This document shows, piece by piece, positions 1-9,195 of a DNA stretch of 58,280 nucleotides (within the stretch, counting starts at the first letter, position 1; each line of letters starts with the position of its first letter). This stretch comes from an uncultured Candidatus Saccharibacteria bacterium (GTDB lineage: Bacteria > Patescibacteriota > Saccharimonadia > Saccharimonadales > Saccharimonadaceae). Below the pieces are notes generated by a model. The model saw only the letters and a program-made list of their open reading frames with translations. It was not told the origin of the DNA and did not search any database. A program made the position numbers and the translations under genes. Location of the stretch: the NCBI GenBank assembly GCA_946804195.1, contig CAMPEU010000027.1, positions 1-58,280 on the forward strand, read 5' to 3'.

Positions 1-1206
1 GTCATATAGATCAACCATAGTTGGTGGAGGCGACGTGTGTGTTAGCGGGTCGCTGGTAATTCCAGTACGTGCGTAGGTATCGATCAGTGCTTGATCGAGG
101 TCGGCTTCTTCGGCTGGCGTCATTGTAGTTATGTTCGTCTGACCACTCGCCTGTAGCGACGCACCACCGAGCATTAAACGCAATAATCCATGTAGCGTAA
201 CGAGGTTTGCACGGAGCGCATCGTCGGCTTCTTCGGAGTCTACGACATGTGGTAAATCGAATGGATTAACGCGGACATCAGAGTTGAGGCTGAGACGAAT
301 ATAACTACCGCCAACCGCATCTGATAATTTTTGGTATTCGTTTTCTGGGTCGATAATCAAGACGTCTGTTCCCATCATCATCGAACGTACAGCCTCGAGT
401 TTGACGGTAAATGATTTACCGGATCCGGACTTTGCAAATACCACCATATTGGCATTTTCTAGCGTAAACCTATCAAAGATAATCAGGCCGTTATTGTGCA
501 TGTTAATGCCGTATAGGATTCCACTTTCTTGGGTCAAATCGGCACTTGTGAACGGGAAGGATGTCGAGATTGCGCCAGTGTTCATGTTTCGACGAATTTG
601 TAACTGATCAGTCATCTGTGGGATTGTGCTATTTATACCTTGTTCTTGTTGGCTCGATGCAACCTTACTGAATACTAATTGCTGACCAAAGATTGTTTCG
701 ATTTTGTGCTGAATAAAGTTCAGTTCGTCCAAGCTATCTGCATACATCGTAATGTACAAACCATAGCGGAAGAATCGTTCTGATCCGACTTGGATTTCGT
801 CACGAAGTTCCTCGGCATCGTTAAGGGCGGCTTCGAGTCCTGGATCGCGGGTGCGACCCTTTTCTTCGTTAATCGCCATAGTGGCCTGCATTTGTGTTAC
901 TTTTTTGCGAAGGTTTTTTAGAACAACGTCAGATTCGACTGGATAAAAGAACATGCTGACATCCAGGACTTCATCGATATTGATAATACTACTCAGCCAT
1001 CCCGTGTAAATCTGTCGTGGATACGCATAGACGTAGATAGTGCGACCGTATTTCGTACCTAGGCGGAAATATCCAGCATGAATTTCCAGGCTAGATGGTG
1101 CAATCAAATCACGAAGAGTAGTGATGCCTTTTTGAAAAGCCTGCTCGACTTCGGCTTGTTCTCGTGCTCGCTGTTGTGCAGCGACATCAACTTTCGTTTT
1201 TGCCAT
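1..1206 (-). CDS. virB4: VirB4-family T4SS ATPase (partial, 3' end outside window)
   Basis: Conjugation-type ATPase expected to power assembly or transport by a type IV secretion system at the inner face of the membrane. The 402 visible codons start at an ATG (1206) and run off the left edge, so the C-terminal part (Walker B and beyond) is missing. A Walker A motif AKSGSGKSF lies at about residues 257-265, followed by a DVLIIDPENEY segment typical of the VirB4/TraC group. The first 240 residues match the N-terminal domain of Gram-positive-type VirB4 proteins. The start overlaps the end of the upstream TraC-like gene by 20 nt, so the two are probably translationally coupled. The VirB4 family call is firm; whether the system moves DNA or protein cannot be told. 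Confidence 0.88.
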   Translation of the reverse strand, partial: MAKTKVDVAAQQRAREQAEVEQAFQKGITTLRDLIAPSSLEIHAGYFRLGTKYGRTIYVYAYPRQIYTGWLSSIINIDEVLDVSMFFYPVESDVVLKNLRKKVTQMQATMAINEEKGRTRDPGLEAALNDAEELRDEIQVGSERFFRYGLYITMYADSLDELNFIQHKIETIFGQQLVFSKVASSQQEQGINSTIPQMTDQLQIRRNMNTGAISTSFPFTSADLTQESGILYGINMHNNGLIIFDRFTLENANMVVFAKSGSGKSFTVKLEAVRSMMMGTDVLIIDPENEYQKLSDAVGGSYIRLSLNSDVRVNPFDLPHVVDSEEADDALRANLVTLHGLLRLMLGGASLQASGQTNITTMTPAEEADLDQALIDTYARTGITSDPLTHTSPPPTMVDLYD

Positions 1207-2095
1207 GTAGCTCCTCCTCGCGTGTCAAATGAACTTTTGGCGCTTCGCCCTCGCCCTTGCGTACATACATTGCTGTAACACCTCCGAAATCACCGAGCGG
1301 TTCACGAACGGCTGTATCTGGATTGTAAAAGTTGTAATACAACTCACCCAGTTCTTTGGTGTTTAATTGTACGCACTTTATTCCCAGTTGGAACAATCCG
1401 CTCATAACAGCATCGGCATGATTTTTGATCTCGTCGATTGCTTTTTCGTATTGCTCGTGACTGACAACAATTGCACGTTGCTGCGGTGTACCGCCAAAAA
1501 TTGTACTAAATAAACTCTTGCTACCGCGTTTGATTGAATCAATATCACCATGCGGCCAATAAGGAACAACGATATAAAAACTCTTGTCCATGATATTTGC
1601 TTCTTGGGATAATGTATCAATAAAGTCGATGTAATCATCGGTGAGAACATTGAGGAGCATATTTTCTTGATCACGCCGGATGTTTGTGAGGCGTTCGATA
1701 TACGGCCCAATGTCAACTCGTTGAGAGCGAATCAAGATTTGAACTGGAAAATACAAAGAGTTGAGGAAATTTTGATAACTATATTCGATACCTTCACGTT
1801 CCTTGCTACTCATCAGGTCAAAGTTAATTGATTTACAAGCGATGACAGCCCGAAAACTGCCATCATTCATGATAACCATATTGTCACGAAGTTCAGAGAA
1901 ATGCAGGCTATTTTGGGTCGTATTTGGGTTGGCGGGAGGTGCAGGAGTTCGCGCCTCTCGTTGGTCTGCGGCTGGAGGCGGCGGGCCAGCAGGTTGGGCT
2001 GGTGCTTGCGCCATAGGAGCAGGTGTGGCGACAGGTGTTTCCTGCGCTGGTGCGGCTCTCTCTGGTTGTGCTTGTTGTTCTTCGGGCATGCCCAT
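1187..2095 (-). CDS. TraC-like T4SS component upstream of VirB4
   Basis: A 302-residue soluble protein with a Pro/Ala/Gln-rich, probably disordered N-terminus (residues 1-60) and a folded domain from about residue 65. The domain resembles the N-terminal region of VirB4/TraC-type conjugation ATPases, but there is no Walker A motif, so it is unlikely to hydrolyse ATP itself. It sits between the PrgI-family gene (12 nt upstream) and virB4 (20-nt overlap), an order common in CPR and Gram-positive conjugation-like modules. The start at 2095 is preceded by GAGGG; a second ATG at 2089 has better Shine-Dalgarno spacing and is equally plausible. Family resemblance is by eye; the role as a VirB4 partner is inferred from context. 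Confidence 0.7.
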   Translation of the reverse strand: MGMPEEQQAQPERAAPAQETPVATPAPMAQAPAQPAGPPPPAADQREARTPAPPANPNTTQNSLHFSELRDNMVIMNDGSFRAVIACKSINFDLMSSKEREGIEYSYQNFLNSLYFPVQILIRSQRVDIGPYIERLTNIRRDQENMLLNVLTDDYIDFIDTLSQEANIMDKSFYIVVPYWPHGDIDSIKRGSKSLFSTIFGGTPQQRAIVVSHEQYEKAIDEIKNHADAVMSGLFQLGIKCVQLNTKELGELYYNFYNPDTAVREPLGDFGGVTAMYVRKGEGEAPKVHLTREEELHGKNES

Positions 2096-2107
2096 TATCC
2101 CTCTTGC

Positions 2108-3142
2108 TTAATGTAGTGAAATCATCACTTCTTCGCCTTCGCGTAGAACCTTGTTATTGTCGGCAACTCGCTTTGCCTGGTGTGCAATTGTTGCTATTGT
2201 TACGCCCTCCTGGTCCGACAGGTCCTTCGCCTGTTGCTTGGTTAGTTCCATTGTATCAGTATCGGGGGTGGAAACGCTAGTGTCTACTTGTTTTGTTTTG
2301 GTTGGTTTTGGATGACTTTTTTCTTTGGTTGCACCTTCGGCGAGAGCGGTAGCATATGCTGCTACATCACGTCCGCGTTGATCCGCTATCTTTTTTACAG
2401 ATGCTGCTTCTTTGATGCGAAGTTCATCTTTTGTGAGTACATGCGTGACACTAGTATCGTCATCCGCGGTATTCGCAGTAACAAGGGTTGTACTGGGGGT
2501 GTCAGTTTTTTTCGTAGGTGCGGGTGCGGATTTTGGTTGCGCTTTTGCCGACGCCTGCATATTTTTCGTTGCCTCTTTCTTTTTGGTCGCGGTTACATCT
2601 TGCAGGCGTTCGGTGAGCGCCTGTGCTTTTGCGCTGTCCTCGGCCATGACGTCAGTTGCGCCCTTTGCTTCGAAATATAGGTCAGAACTAAGAGATGTAT
2701 CAGGAGTACCGGCCGCACCTCGGATAGCCCAGCCGTGTGAATCAACCAAATTCGCTAGGTAATCTAGGCGTTTTGTGGCTTCGACATTATCAAATTCTTT
2801 GGTGAGAATTCGATCAGAGTTTTTTGCCGGAATAATTGTCACATAAGAATCGATACCGTCCGGTTGCCAAAATCGTTTATGTGATTTGAGGAAATAGTAC
2901 GAAACGACCGCTGACAGATACGCCTCCATCGGCTGATCTTTGCGAAGAGGTAGCGCCAGCGCGCCAAAAAATACGATAATCGGCAAAGGTAGGATTGCGA
3001 GTACGGGAAAAAGTTGCCCCAGACCCCAGGCGCCAGCCATGGAAATGGCAACAACGATCAGATAAATAAACTGACGAAAACTAAACGGTCCGATCAGCTT
3101 GTCGTCCGCCTCGACGTCTTGAGGTACTTTATACACCGCCAT
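2108..3142 (-). CDS. PrgI-family T4SS membrane protein with long disordered tail
   Basis: The N-terminal 110 residues match the PrgI family of small T4SS proteins: a short leader (AVYKVPQDVEADDKLIGPFS), two transmembrane helices at about 25-45 and 50-65, then a conserved amphipathic stretch ending near KSHKRFWQPDG. PrgI proteins lie directly upstream of VirB4 in Gram-positive conjugation operons and act as inner-membrane scaffold components. This copy has about 230 extra residues rich in Ala, Lys and Thr, low in complexity and probably disordered, facing the cytoplasm if the family topology holds. A TATACT box (3153-3158) lies 10 nt upstream of the start, so the gene may also have its own promoter within the operon. 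Confidence 0.8.
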   Translation of the reverse strand: MAVYKVPQDVEADDKLIGPFSFRQFIYLIVVAISMAGAWGLGQLFPVLAILPLPIIVFFGALALPLRKDQPMEAYLSAVVSYYFLKSHKRFWQPDGIDSYVTIIPAKNSDRILTKEFDNVEATKRLDYLANLVDSHGWAIRGAAGTPDTSLSSDLYFEAKGATDVMAEDSAKAQALTERLQDVTATKKKEATKNMQASAKAQPKSAPAPTKKTDTPSTTLVTANTADDDTSVTHVLTKDELRIKEAASVKKIADQRGRDVAAYATALAEGATKEKSHPKPTKTKQVDTSVSTPDTDTMELTKQQAKDLSDQEGVTIATIAHQAKRVADNNKVLREGEEVMISLH

Positions 3143-3205
3143 ATCTGTTAATAGTATAGCGTATTACTTATGCTTTTACGAGAGGTGGTGTAGGTTAGCA
3201 ATTTC

Positions 3206-5353
3206 TTAAGGACTAGGAGGCGTATTGTTTACTCGTGAACCAGCGATTCTTACGATTGTTTCCTTGTTGTTTTGCTTTACGCCCTCGTGAGACTTTGCCT
3301 TTTGGGCACTTAATGCTGCCTGTTGAAGAGTTGTTTTTGTACTGCCGGTAGCCGCCGCTGTGACACGTTCCATTGCCTGTAAACTTGCCTTGCTTTGGCC
3401 GTTGATATGATCAGCGGATGCGTTAGTATAGGTACTCGCATTACCTTCCCATTGAACGAGTGATGCTATAGCGTTTCCGTTTTTATCCGTATTACTAGTA
3501 GCCCAGTTGTCGGCTGCTAGGGATGTGCTCTTGATACCGGGGTGTTTGAAGCGGGTATGTTTTTGCATTGCTCTAGACATCTTGCTATTTGCGCCTTCAG
3601 GGTTATCACTTTCGAAGTCTTTCATCACTTTTAACCATGCATCTGTACCCGTTTGCCCCATTTGAATCATGAGGTTTTCCGCGGCTTTTGCACCTATAAC
3701 ATCACTACCTTCCATTGCTTTTTTGAATTCACTCTGGAGTTTTCCTAGATCGCCTTCGGTGCCGCGATTGAGAACTGATTGCCTTTCCTGGACGTCCTTA
3801 TCCTCGAGCTGTTCTGCGGCGCCGGCGAACTGTCCAGCAAGTTTTTCATTTTGGTACTTAAAACGACTTGGTGCTAATTTTGATCGACCGATATTTCCAG
3901 CAACGCCTTGCGAAAGTATACGCGTGCCACGACCCCGCCAACTAGTGCCACTCATCTTGTCGGCATACTTTTCGGATTTACGGTCCTTTCGATATTGCTT
4001 ACGAGCCTCCCAGCCTTTACCGACCGACGACCCCTTGAGTCCTTCACCGGCTTTGTTTACGCCCTTATTGGTGTATGTATCGACTGCGCCACTAATTTTG
4101 CCACCGATTGCACCGGCACCTTGCAAGGCGGTCTTTAGAACGCTCCATACTGCTAGCATTGGTGCGACGGCAATCAGTGCTGCGACAAGTCCGAGCATTA
4201 CTGGCGTGGAACGATCACCACAAGAGCCGGTTTTAGCACCATTTTCTTGGTTATTAGTTTGATTACCGTCGGCATCAAGGATGGGCTCTGGTTGTTCGGC
4301 GCTAGATGGTAGCGTAATACATTGCCCGCCACCGTCACTGTAAAAGTTCTGATTGCCACTAGGAGAAGACTCACTACTAGTACCAGCCACTAATATGACG
4401 GCGCTCGCCAATTGACCTGCACCAAATAATAGTCCGATTACGGGGAAAACCATTAATAGTTTCCAGAACATACTTAACCATTTACGGAAGTATTGCTCGG
4501 TATTTGGTAGTAGATACAGGACAAAAGCGATAGGAGAAACGACGACGAGCAAGATGATGAAAGCCTTTCGCATTAACAGAATAATAATGAGAGTGATAAC
4601 CGTGATAACAATTACGCCAACTGCGGGAATCATAACAGACAGAATGAGCCATACTGCCACAACAGAGGCCAGGGCTATACCAGCGATTACAGCCAAGGTA
4701 CCTGTACCTCTCTGGATACCGGTATCGCTAGCGACCGGCATGGCAGTACGATCCGATACGTCACGTGCCATATCAACCAAAAAGTTCTGAACCTCATACC
4801 CTAGAATATTTGAAAGATCTACCATTGCCTGACAAATAAAGTACGAAACGTTAACTGCTACTGCAGCTATGATCAGCCGCGGTAGCATTTTTTTGATTCC
4901 GTAGTTGTCGAGTCCTCGTCCTGTAACTTGGGATAGAATAATTATCAAAAATGCAGCAATGAACATAACATTGGCGATGTTGCGTGCTAATTCCCACGAT
5001 TTGTAAGTGCCCGACGGTTCCTTGCCGGCACCGTATGTAGCGACTAGCTCGGGCTCGGTTTCTAGGAACGTCTTTGATAGGAATTGAAATGACTGATCAC
5101 CAATCCACGCCGCTTTTTCCATGAGCGGACATACTATCCACCCAATTTTATCGACGGCACAGGTGATGTCGTCATCACTTGCGTCAGCATTTGTTGTTGT
5201 TGGGTTCTGCTGTCCGGGCGTTACTGGATTTGGGCTACTCGGTTGAGCGAGAGCGATGTCGGTGTTGATATTGAGAGCAAAAGATAGCATCAAAATGATG
5301 CCTATAAATGCACTAGACAAAAATTTCACAATATTTTTTGTGTCTGTTGTCAC
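3206..5353 (-). CDS. VirB6/TrbL-like polytopic T4SS protein (paralog 1)
   Basis: A 715-residue membrane protein. Residues 1-37 look like a signal peptide ending at LAQ; a short Cys-containing segment (CAVDKIGWIVCP) follows, then five or more helices between about 120 and 420, and finally a long, charged C-terminal region rich in Lys, Gly and Ala. This architecture, an extracytoplasmic segment followed by a helix bundle and a large soluble tail, fits the VirB6/TrbL channel component. The protein at 11982-14081 is a clear paralog: both share GW(I/V)(V/I)CP, a W-E-x-x-R-x-I-A-N segment and the block LPRLIIAA(V/I)AVN(V/L)SYF. The start is GTG; the -10 box TATAGT ends 6 nt before it. Assignment to VirB6 is by topology and context, not by catalytic motif. 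Confidence 0.72.
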   Translation of the reverse strand: MTTDTKNIVKFLSSAFIGIILMLSFALNINTDIALAQPSSPNPVTPGQQNPTTTNADASDDDITCAVDKIGWIVCPLMEKAAWIGDQSFQFLSKTFLETEPELVATYGAGKEPSGTYKSWELARNIANVMFIAAFLIIILSQVTGRGLDNYGIKKMLPRLIIAAVAVNVSYFICQAMVDLSNILGYEVQNFLVDMARDVSDRTAMPVASDTGIQRGTGTLAVIAGIALASVVAVWLILSVMIPAVGVIVITVITLIIILLMRKAFIILLVVVSPIAFVLYLLPNTEQYFRKWLSMFWKLLMVFPVIGLLFGAGQLASAVILVAGTSSESSPSGNQNFYSDGGGQCITLPSSAEQPEPILDADGNQTNNQENGAKTGSCGDRSTPVMLGLVAALIAVAPMLAVWSVLKTALQGAGAIGGKISGAVDTYTNKGVNKAGEGLKGSSVGKGWEARKQYRKDRKSEKYADKMSGTSWRGRGTRILSQGVAGNIGRSKLAPSRFKYQNEKLAGQFAGAAEQLEDKDVQERQSVLNRGTEGDLGKLQSEFKKAMEGSDVIGAKAAENLMIQMGQTGTDAWLKVMKDFESDNPEGANSKMSRAMQKHTRFKHPGIKSTSLAADNWATSNTDKNGNAIASLVQWEGNASTYTNASADHINGQSKASLQAMERVTAAATGSTKTTLQQAALSAQKAKSHEGVKQNNKETIVRIAGSRVNNTPPSP

Positions 5354-5359
5354 GCTTAT

Positions 5360-5365
5360 ACTATA
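5360..5365 (-). promoter_or_regulatory. -10 box of leaderless promoter for the VirB6-like gene
   Basis: TATAGT, spacer ATAAGC of 6 nt, then the GTG start at 5353. There is no space for a ribosome binding site. Preceded by GCTTATGT, also seen before the -10 of the gene starting at 24049. Confidence 0.6.
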
Positions 5366-5399
5366 ACATAAGCGATACCGCTAAGAGAGTATCTAAGGC

Positions 5400-6284
5400 T
5401 TAAATATTTTGATCTATTAACAAATCAAGAGCTGGATTGTTGATCTGATTGAAAGTAAATTCATTGATTGCTATCGTATTACCTTCGACGTCGCTTCTAT
5501 TTACGAAAACAGAGTAACCAACCTTATTGTCAGTCGCTAATGACTTATGTCCAATCAGTCGTCCACCTTGATCATCTATAACCACGCCGTTTATTGATCC
5601 AGGCTTTAACTCCTTATTACTCAGTATGGTTGGAGTAGCTTCATATAGTTCTATAATTCCAACACCAGGGTTTTCTTTTATCCATGCTTCAAAGTTGCTA
5701 TATGTTTTTGAGCCAGGCCTTGCCAGCACGCTAAGGGATTGTAGGGCATCTTTTGGGTCTGGCTGAGCAGTTACGAAGTAGATACTTATTGACCAGTAGT
5801 TTAGGTAATCTTGGTCATTCCATTGCGATCGAGGCTTCTTTAGATCGGGCATGTAAAATGCACCCTTATCAACCATTTCTCTCTCGCCATCACTGTAAAT
5901 AGTGTATGCTGCTGGGGCGACCATGTCCTCATAAGAACTTTCAAAGTATTGACTGAAATATTTAGCCTGGTCATTTGCTCGAATAAATTCATCAAGTTCT
6001 GCATATGCCTTAGGGTTTAGATCGAATCTTTGCTCCTCGGTTAATTCGCTACCATTAGGTTTTTCAGCAGAAGTGATAGGAGCAATTTTTCCATCGAGCA
6101 CATCATCAACATCATAGGTTGCAGTTACTCTGCCGCTTTCGTCTGCGGCGTAGATTTTATCTCCAGTTGTACTACATCCGGCAAGAGCCGCGGCACCAAG
6201 TGCTCCGGCAGCGGCCAATACTGCGACGAATTTCTTTTCTCGAGTATAGCGGGGTTGTTTTTCGTGGTTTGATTGACGTTTCAT
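5400..6284 (-). CDS. Putative secreted lipoprotein of unknown function
   Basis: A 294-residue protein with a charged N-terminus (1-19), a hydrophobic Ala/Gly-rich helix (about 20-37) and a lipobox LAGC at about 35-38, so it is probably lipidated and anchored on the outer face of the membrane. The mature part is soluble and contains DQAKYFSQYFESSYEDM and a GVVIDDQGGRLIGHK segment that I do not recognise. It lies in the T4SS operon between the esterase gene and the first VirB6-like gene, so it may be a surface accessory factor. A TATAAT (6293-6298) ends 8 nt before the ATG, suggesting a near-leaderless own transcript. The lipoprotein call is well supported; function is unknown. Confidence 0.65.
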   Translation of the reverse strand: MKRQSNHEKQPRYTREKKFVAVLAAAGALGAAALAGCSTTGDKIYAADESGRVTATYDVDDVLDGKIAPITSAEKPNGSELTEEQRFDLNPKAYAELDEFIRANDQAKYFSQYFESSYEDMVAPAAYTIYSDGEREMVDKGAFYMPDLKKPRSQWNDQDYLNYWSISIYFVTAQPDPKDALQSLSVLARPGSKTYSNFEAWIKENPGVGIIELYEATPTILSNKELKPGSINGVVIDDQGGRLIGHKSLATDNKVGYSVFVNRSDVEGNTIAINEFTFNQINNPALDLLIDQNI

Positions 6285-6353
6285 TATTGTCTATTATACA
6301 CTAAAATACAATAAACGCAAGCGTTTTGATCAATATATTATGCGTAACAGGGG

Positions 6354-8441
6354 TTATTTTCCTCCGAATGCACTACCAATGTCGTTGAGGAAATCGGCAA
6401 ACTCTTGCAGTCCCGCTGGTGTTCCTGGGCCGTCCAAGGAGGCGAGTGAGGTGCAGTCTTGCTGACCGTTTTCTGGTTGCAAGATACTATCGAGGAAATT
6501 TAGTGTTGGACAAACAAAACGCGGGTCATAGTCTAGATGGTTACCAAACCCAGAATCACCTTCCGAGTTTCCCGGAATGACGAGTGCATCGGACCTGATA
6601 CCGAGTGATCGTAACTTGTCGCGCATACCGAATGCATTGTCCGGTGGAATAAGCTTGTCTGTTTCGAACCCTGCTAGAAAACTTGGCGCTGATTCTGGAC
6701 TCGCAAACAAGGCTGGAGATAGCGCTGTAAAGTTGTCGATACACTCGACAAGTTTTTTGCTAGATAAGTTCATAACGCCGCCTGACAAGCTAAGTAGTCC
6801 ACCACTTTCGAGTTGACCAGAAATCGACTCAAGATTTCGTCCTGTTTGTAGGGCGTATTGCCCTGCGGTTAACACGTCGGTTAGGAGGCTGATTGGATTT
6901 ATGCTGCTGGCATCAAAGCTTCGTCCTCCCAGATCGATACCTAGTCCCGATAGATCATTACTACTCAAACCCTGGCCGTATTCTGCAACATCGCCACTAC
7001 CACCGGTTAATAGGTCGGTAAAATTCGTAAGCCCAGCGAGATCTGTCGGTATGCAAGTTGAGTGGTACATGCCAATCAGGAAGCTTTCGAATGAGCGAAA
7101 TAGTGCCGTATAGCCATTTGTTGGCGCAGACCAGCCGACGGCGGCTCTGGCGCCCGATTTGCCACTTGCTGCGACACGCATCGACAAGCTACCGCCTGCG
7201 CTATCACCCCATACGACTATCCTAGTGGGATCGACGCCATACCAATCGGCGTGTTTGGTTATATGACTTACTGCACGCATAACATCTTCGAATTGATAAT
7301 AGACGCCGCCAGACCCAAGCCTATAGGTGGCATCAAATGCTGCGTAGCCACGTTTTTGGAGCTGTCCTCCTGATCGTGGGTCGTCTACGATTTTTTGACC
7401 CACTCCGTCATTCGCAATCCAGCCACCACCATTAAAGAATAGGATAGCTGGTGAATTACCCCTGCCCGGTGCATTGGGTAAAGGGATAATCTCTTGTTCT
7501 TTACCTGCACCATTGATGTAGTATCCATAACGGTCGGGTTTCTCGCTAGTATCAACGTCTGCATCTGGTCCTTGTTCGTGGAGTGTGTCGATGTACTTTT
7601 CTAACGAGTCTGCTTGATCGAGCTGGTCGAGCCATTTCAGAGGATTATTTTCGTCAGTCTTAGTATCCGTACCACCAGAACTACCCACTGTATCAATGAA
7701 AGTTTTTCCTGAAACAGCCCCGGTGATGCATGCACGTTGGTTAATCGTTGATCCTTGAAGTTCAGTCTTTGTCAGACAATCTTGAATTGATTTAGGCTTG
7801 CCTTCTTTGCCGTCTTGTCCTAGACCGCCGTATAGGCACCATAATGCAGCGGCGTCATTATTTTTGTAAGGTGCGCAAGCGTTAAGGATGGCTTCCTTGT
7901 ATGTGTCGGCGTCATTTTTTGTGTTGGTTGGCGGATTGATGATTTCATTCGGAACATCAATTGTCTTTATGCCCGCCCCTGTTGCGCAGGCATTGTACAA
8001 TTCGATATCTGTCTCGGCGACTTGCACTTCACATTTTTTGTACGAAACACCAATGGTACATGCGGTGTATAAATCACCGGTATATTTGTCGCAGGCCTTA
8101 TTGATATCCAGTACCGGCTTGTCGGTAATTTCACCACTTTGTTTTGCTTTTTTGGCAGTACGGCAAATGTTGGCGACAGATTCATCATAGGCGTCAGCAT
8201 AAGCGTCACACTCCTCGCCACCACGGGCACCGTCCTTGCAGGCGTTACGCTGTCCGCCGACTTTGTATTGACTACAGTAATCGTCGGCGGTGATTGCACT
8301 CGCCTGCTGCACGATACCACTCACACTACCAAGAGCAACCAAGATTGCTAATACTATAAGACGCGCAGAGCCAAGTAAACTATTACCACGGAACCATGCG
8401 TGATCGAAAAAGAGAAAAAGTCGTTTTGTTTTTTTGCTCAT
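6354..8441 (-). CDS. Secreted Cys-rich protein with alpha/beta-hydrolase (esterase-like) domain
   Basis: 695 residues in three parts. An N-terminal signal segment ends near QQASA (about residue 48). A region of about 200 residues follows with regularly spaced Cys (CSQY, ACKDG, ECDAY, ICRTA, ACDKY, ACTIG, KCEV, ACATG and more), likely disulphide-linked after export. The last 370 residues are an alpha/beta-hydrolase of the carboxylesterase/hormone-sensitive-lipase type: oxyanion-hole motif FNGGGW (about 338), nucleophile motif GDSAGG (about 413-418), a candidate acid in ETDKLIPP (about 595) and His in GNHLDYD (about 634). It sits inside the T4SS operon, so it may be a cargo or surface-displayed enzyme. 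The fold call is firm; substrate unknown. Confidence 0.78.
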   Translation of the reverse strand: MSKKTKRLFLFFDHAWFRGNSLLGSARLIVLAILVALGSVSGIVQQASAITADDYCSQYKVGGQRNACKDGARGGEECDAYADAYDESVANICRTAKKAKQSGEITDKPVLDINKACDKYTGDLYTACTIGVSYKKCEVQVAETDIELYNACATGAGIKTIDVPNEIINPPTNTKNDADTYKEAILNACAPYKNNDAAALWCLYGGLGQDGKEGKPKSIQDCLTKTELQGSTINQRACITGAVSGKTFIDTVGSSGGTDTKTDENNPLKWLDQLDQADSLEKYIDTLHEQGPDADVDTSEKPDRYGYYINGAGKEQEIIPLPNAPGRGNSPAILFFNGGGWIANDGVGQKIVDDPRSGGQLQKRGYAAFDATYRLGSGGVYYQFEDVMRAVSHITKHADWYGVDPTRIVVWGDSAGGSLSMRVAASGKSGARAAVGWSAPTNGYTALFRSFESFLIGMYHSTCIPTDLAGLTNFTDLLTGGSGDVAEYGQGLSSNDLSGLGIDLGGRSFDASSINPISLLTDVLTAGQYALQTGRNLESISGQLESGGLLSLSGGVMNLSSKKLVECIDNFTALSPALFASPESAPSFLAGFETDKLIPPDNAFGMRDKLRSLGIRSDALVIPGNSEGDSGFGNHLDYDPRFVCPTLNFLDSILQPENGQQDCTSLASLDGPGTPAGLQEFADFLNDIGSAFGGK

Positions 8442-8533
8442 ATCGACTGTATTTTAAGGATACACCACCTAAAGAGTAAGGACAAGCACGTTACTCTATG
8501 CGGCATTATGCTTGTGGTAGTATATATATAGAA

Positions 8534-9175
8534 ATGAAACAGTCGTTTTCTCATACAAAATTAGCGCTTTTTTTGAAAAAGCGCACGAAATACATTGCTT
8601 TGCCGGTAATGGCGCTTATTGCAATTAGTGTGATTGTTTTGGCTATTGTGGCTATTATGGTTATGCCGTTAGTCAAGGATCCGAATAGAGGTATTGGTGC
8701 GGATGGATTCCACGCTGGTATTGAAAAGGGCGCCGATCTGGGTGTCGGTAATATTGTTACAAAACAAGATGTTATTGATATTCTAGGCGAAAAGGCCAAA
8801 TCCGTAGAGAGTGCCGACGTTAGTAAAGTTTTTAATCTGAATGGTATACAGGGTCAGACTTTGACTTATGATTTCGAACGTTCGGATGGAGTCAAGAATA
8901 GTTTATATATCGACAAAAAGAAATTTGATAGTACAAGTACGCTCAAATCTGCAAACATACTAGCGAACACAACTAGTGCCGGTAAGGTGGGAGAATTCAA
9001 AGCATATTTCATGCATGCGGTGACTTTTGGATCAGACCGAGAGTACTACTTACTCGTCACAAAAGATTTAGAAGCGTACTTATTTGCGTTGGTCCAGCCA
9101 TCGCGACGCATTACTATTAGCGAAGTTTCTGCAGTCGCTGTCTTGAAACAGCTTGCCCTAAAAGCAGAGCTCTAG
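8534..9175 (+). CDS. Hypothetical single-span membrane protein
   Basis: A 213-residue protein, read from the ATG at 8534 because the upstream in-frame start would place an AT-rich TATATA promoter-like run (8521-8530) inside the coding sequence. A basic N-terminus (about 1-20) is followed by one strong hydrophobic helix (about 22-45), then a soluble domain with alternating strands that is presumably extracytoplasmic. No family recognised. It is transcribed against the secretion operon and converges with the 928-residue gene, whose stop lies 20 nt away, with no obvious terminator hairpin between them. It may belong to the envelope system around it, but nothing in the sequence proves this. Confidence 0.6.
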   Translation: MKQSFSHTKLALFLKKRTKYIALPVMALIAISVIVLAIVAIMVMPLVKDPNRGIGADGFHAGIEKGADLGVGNIVTKQDVIDILGEKAKSVESADVSKVFNLNGIQGQTLTYDFERSDGVKNSLYIDKKKFDSTSTLKSANILANTTSAGKVGEFKAYFMHAVTFGSDREYYLLVTKDLEAYLFALVQPSRRITISEVSAVAVLKQLALKAEL

Positions 9176-9195
9176 ACTAGTCATCACAATTCCTT

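Noticed and set aside
1187-2095. Frameshifted N-terminal half of VirB4
   Set aside because: The downstream gene has its own complete VirB4 N-terminal domain and start codon, so the two are separate proteins rather than a broken one.
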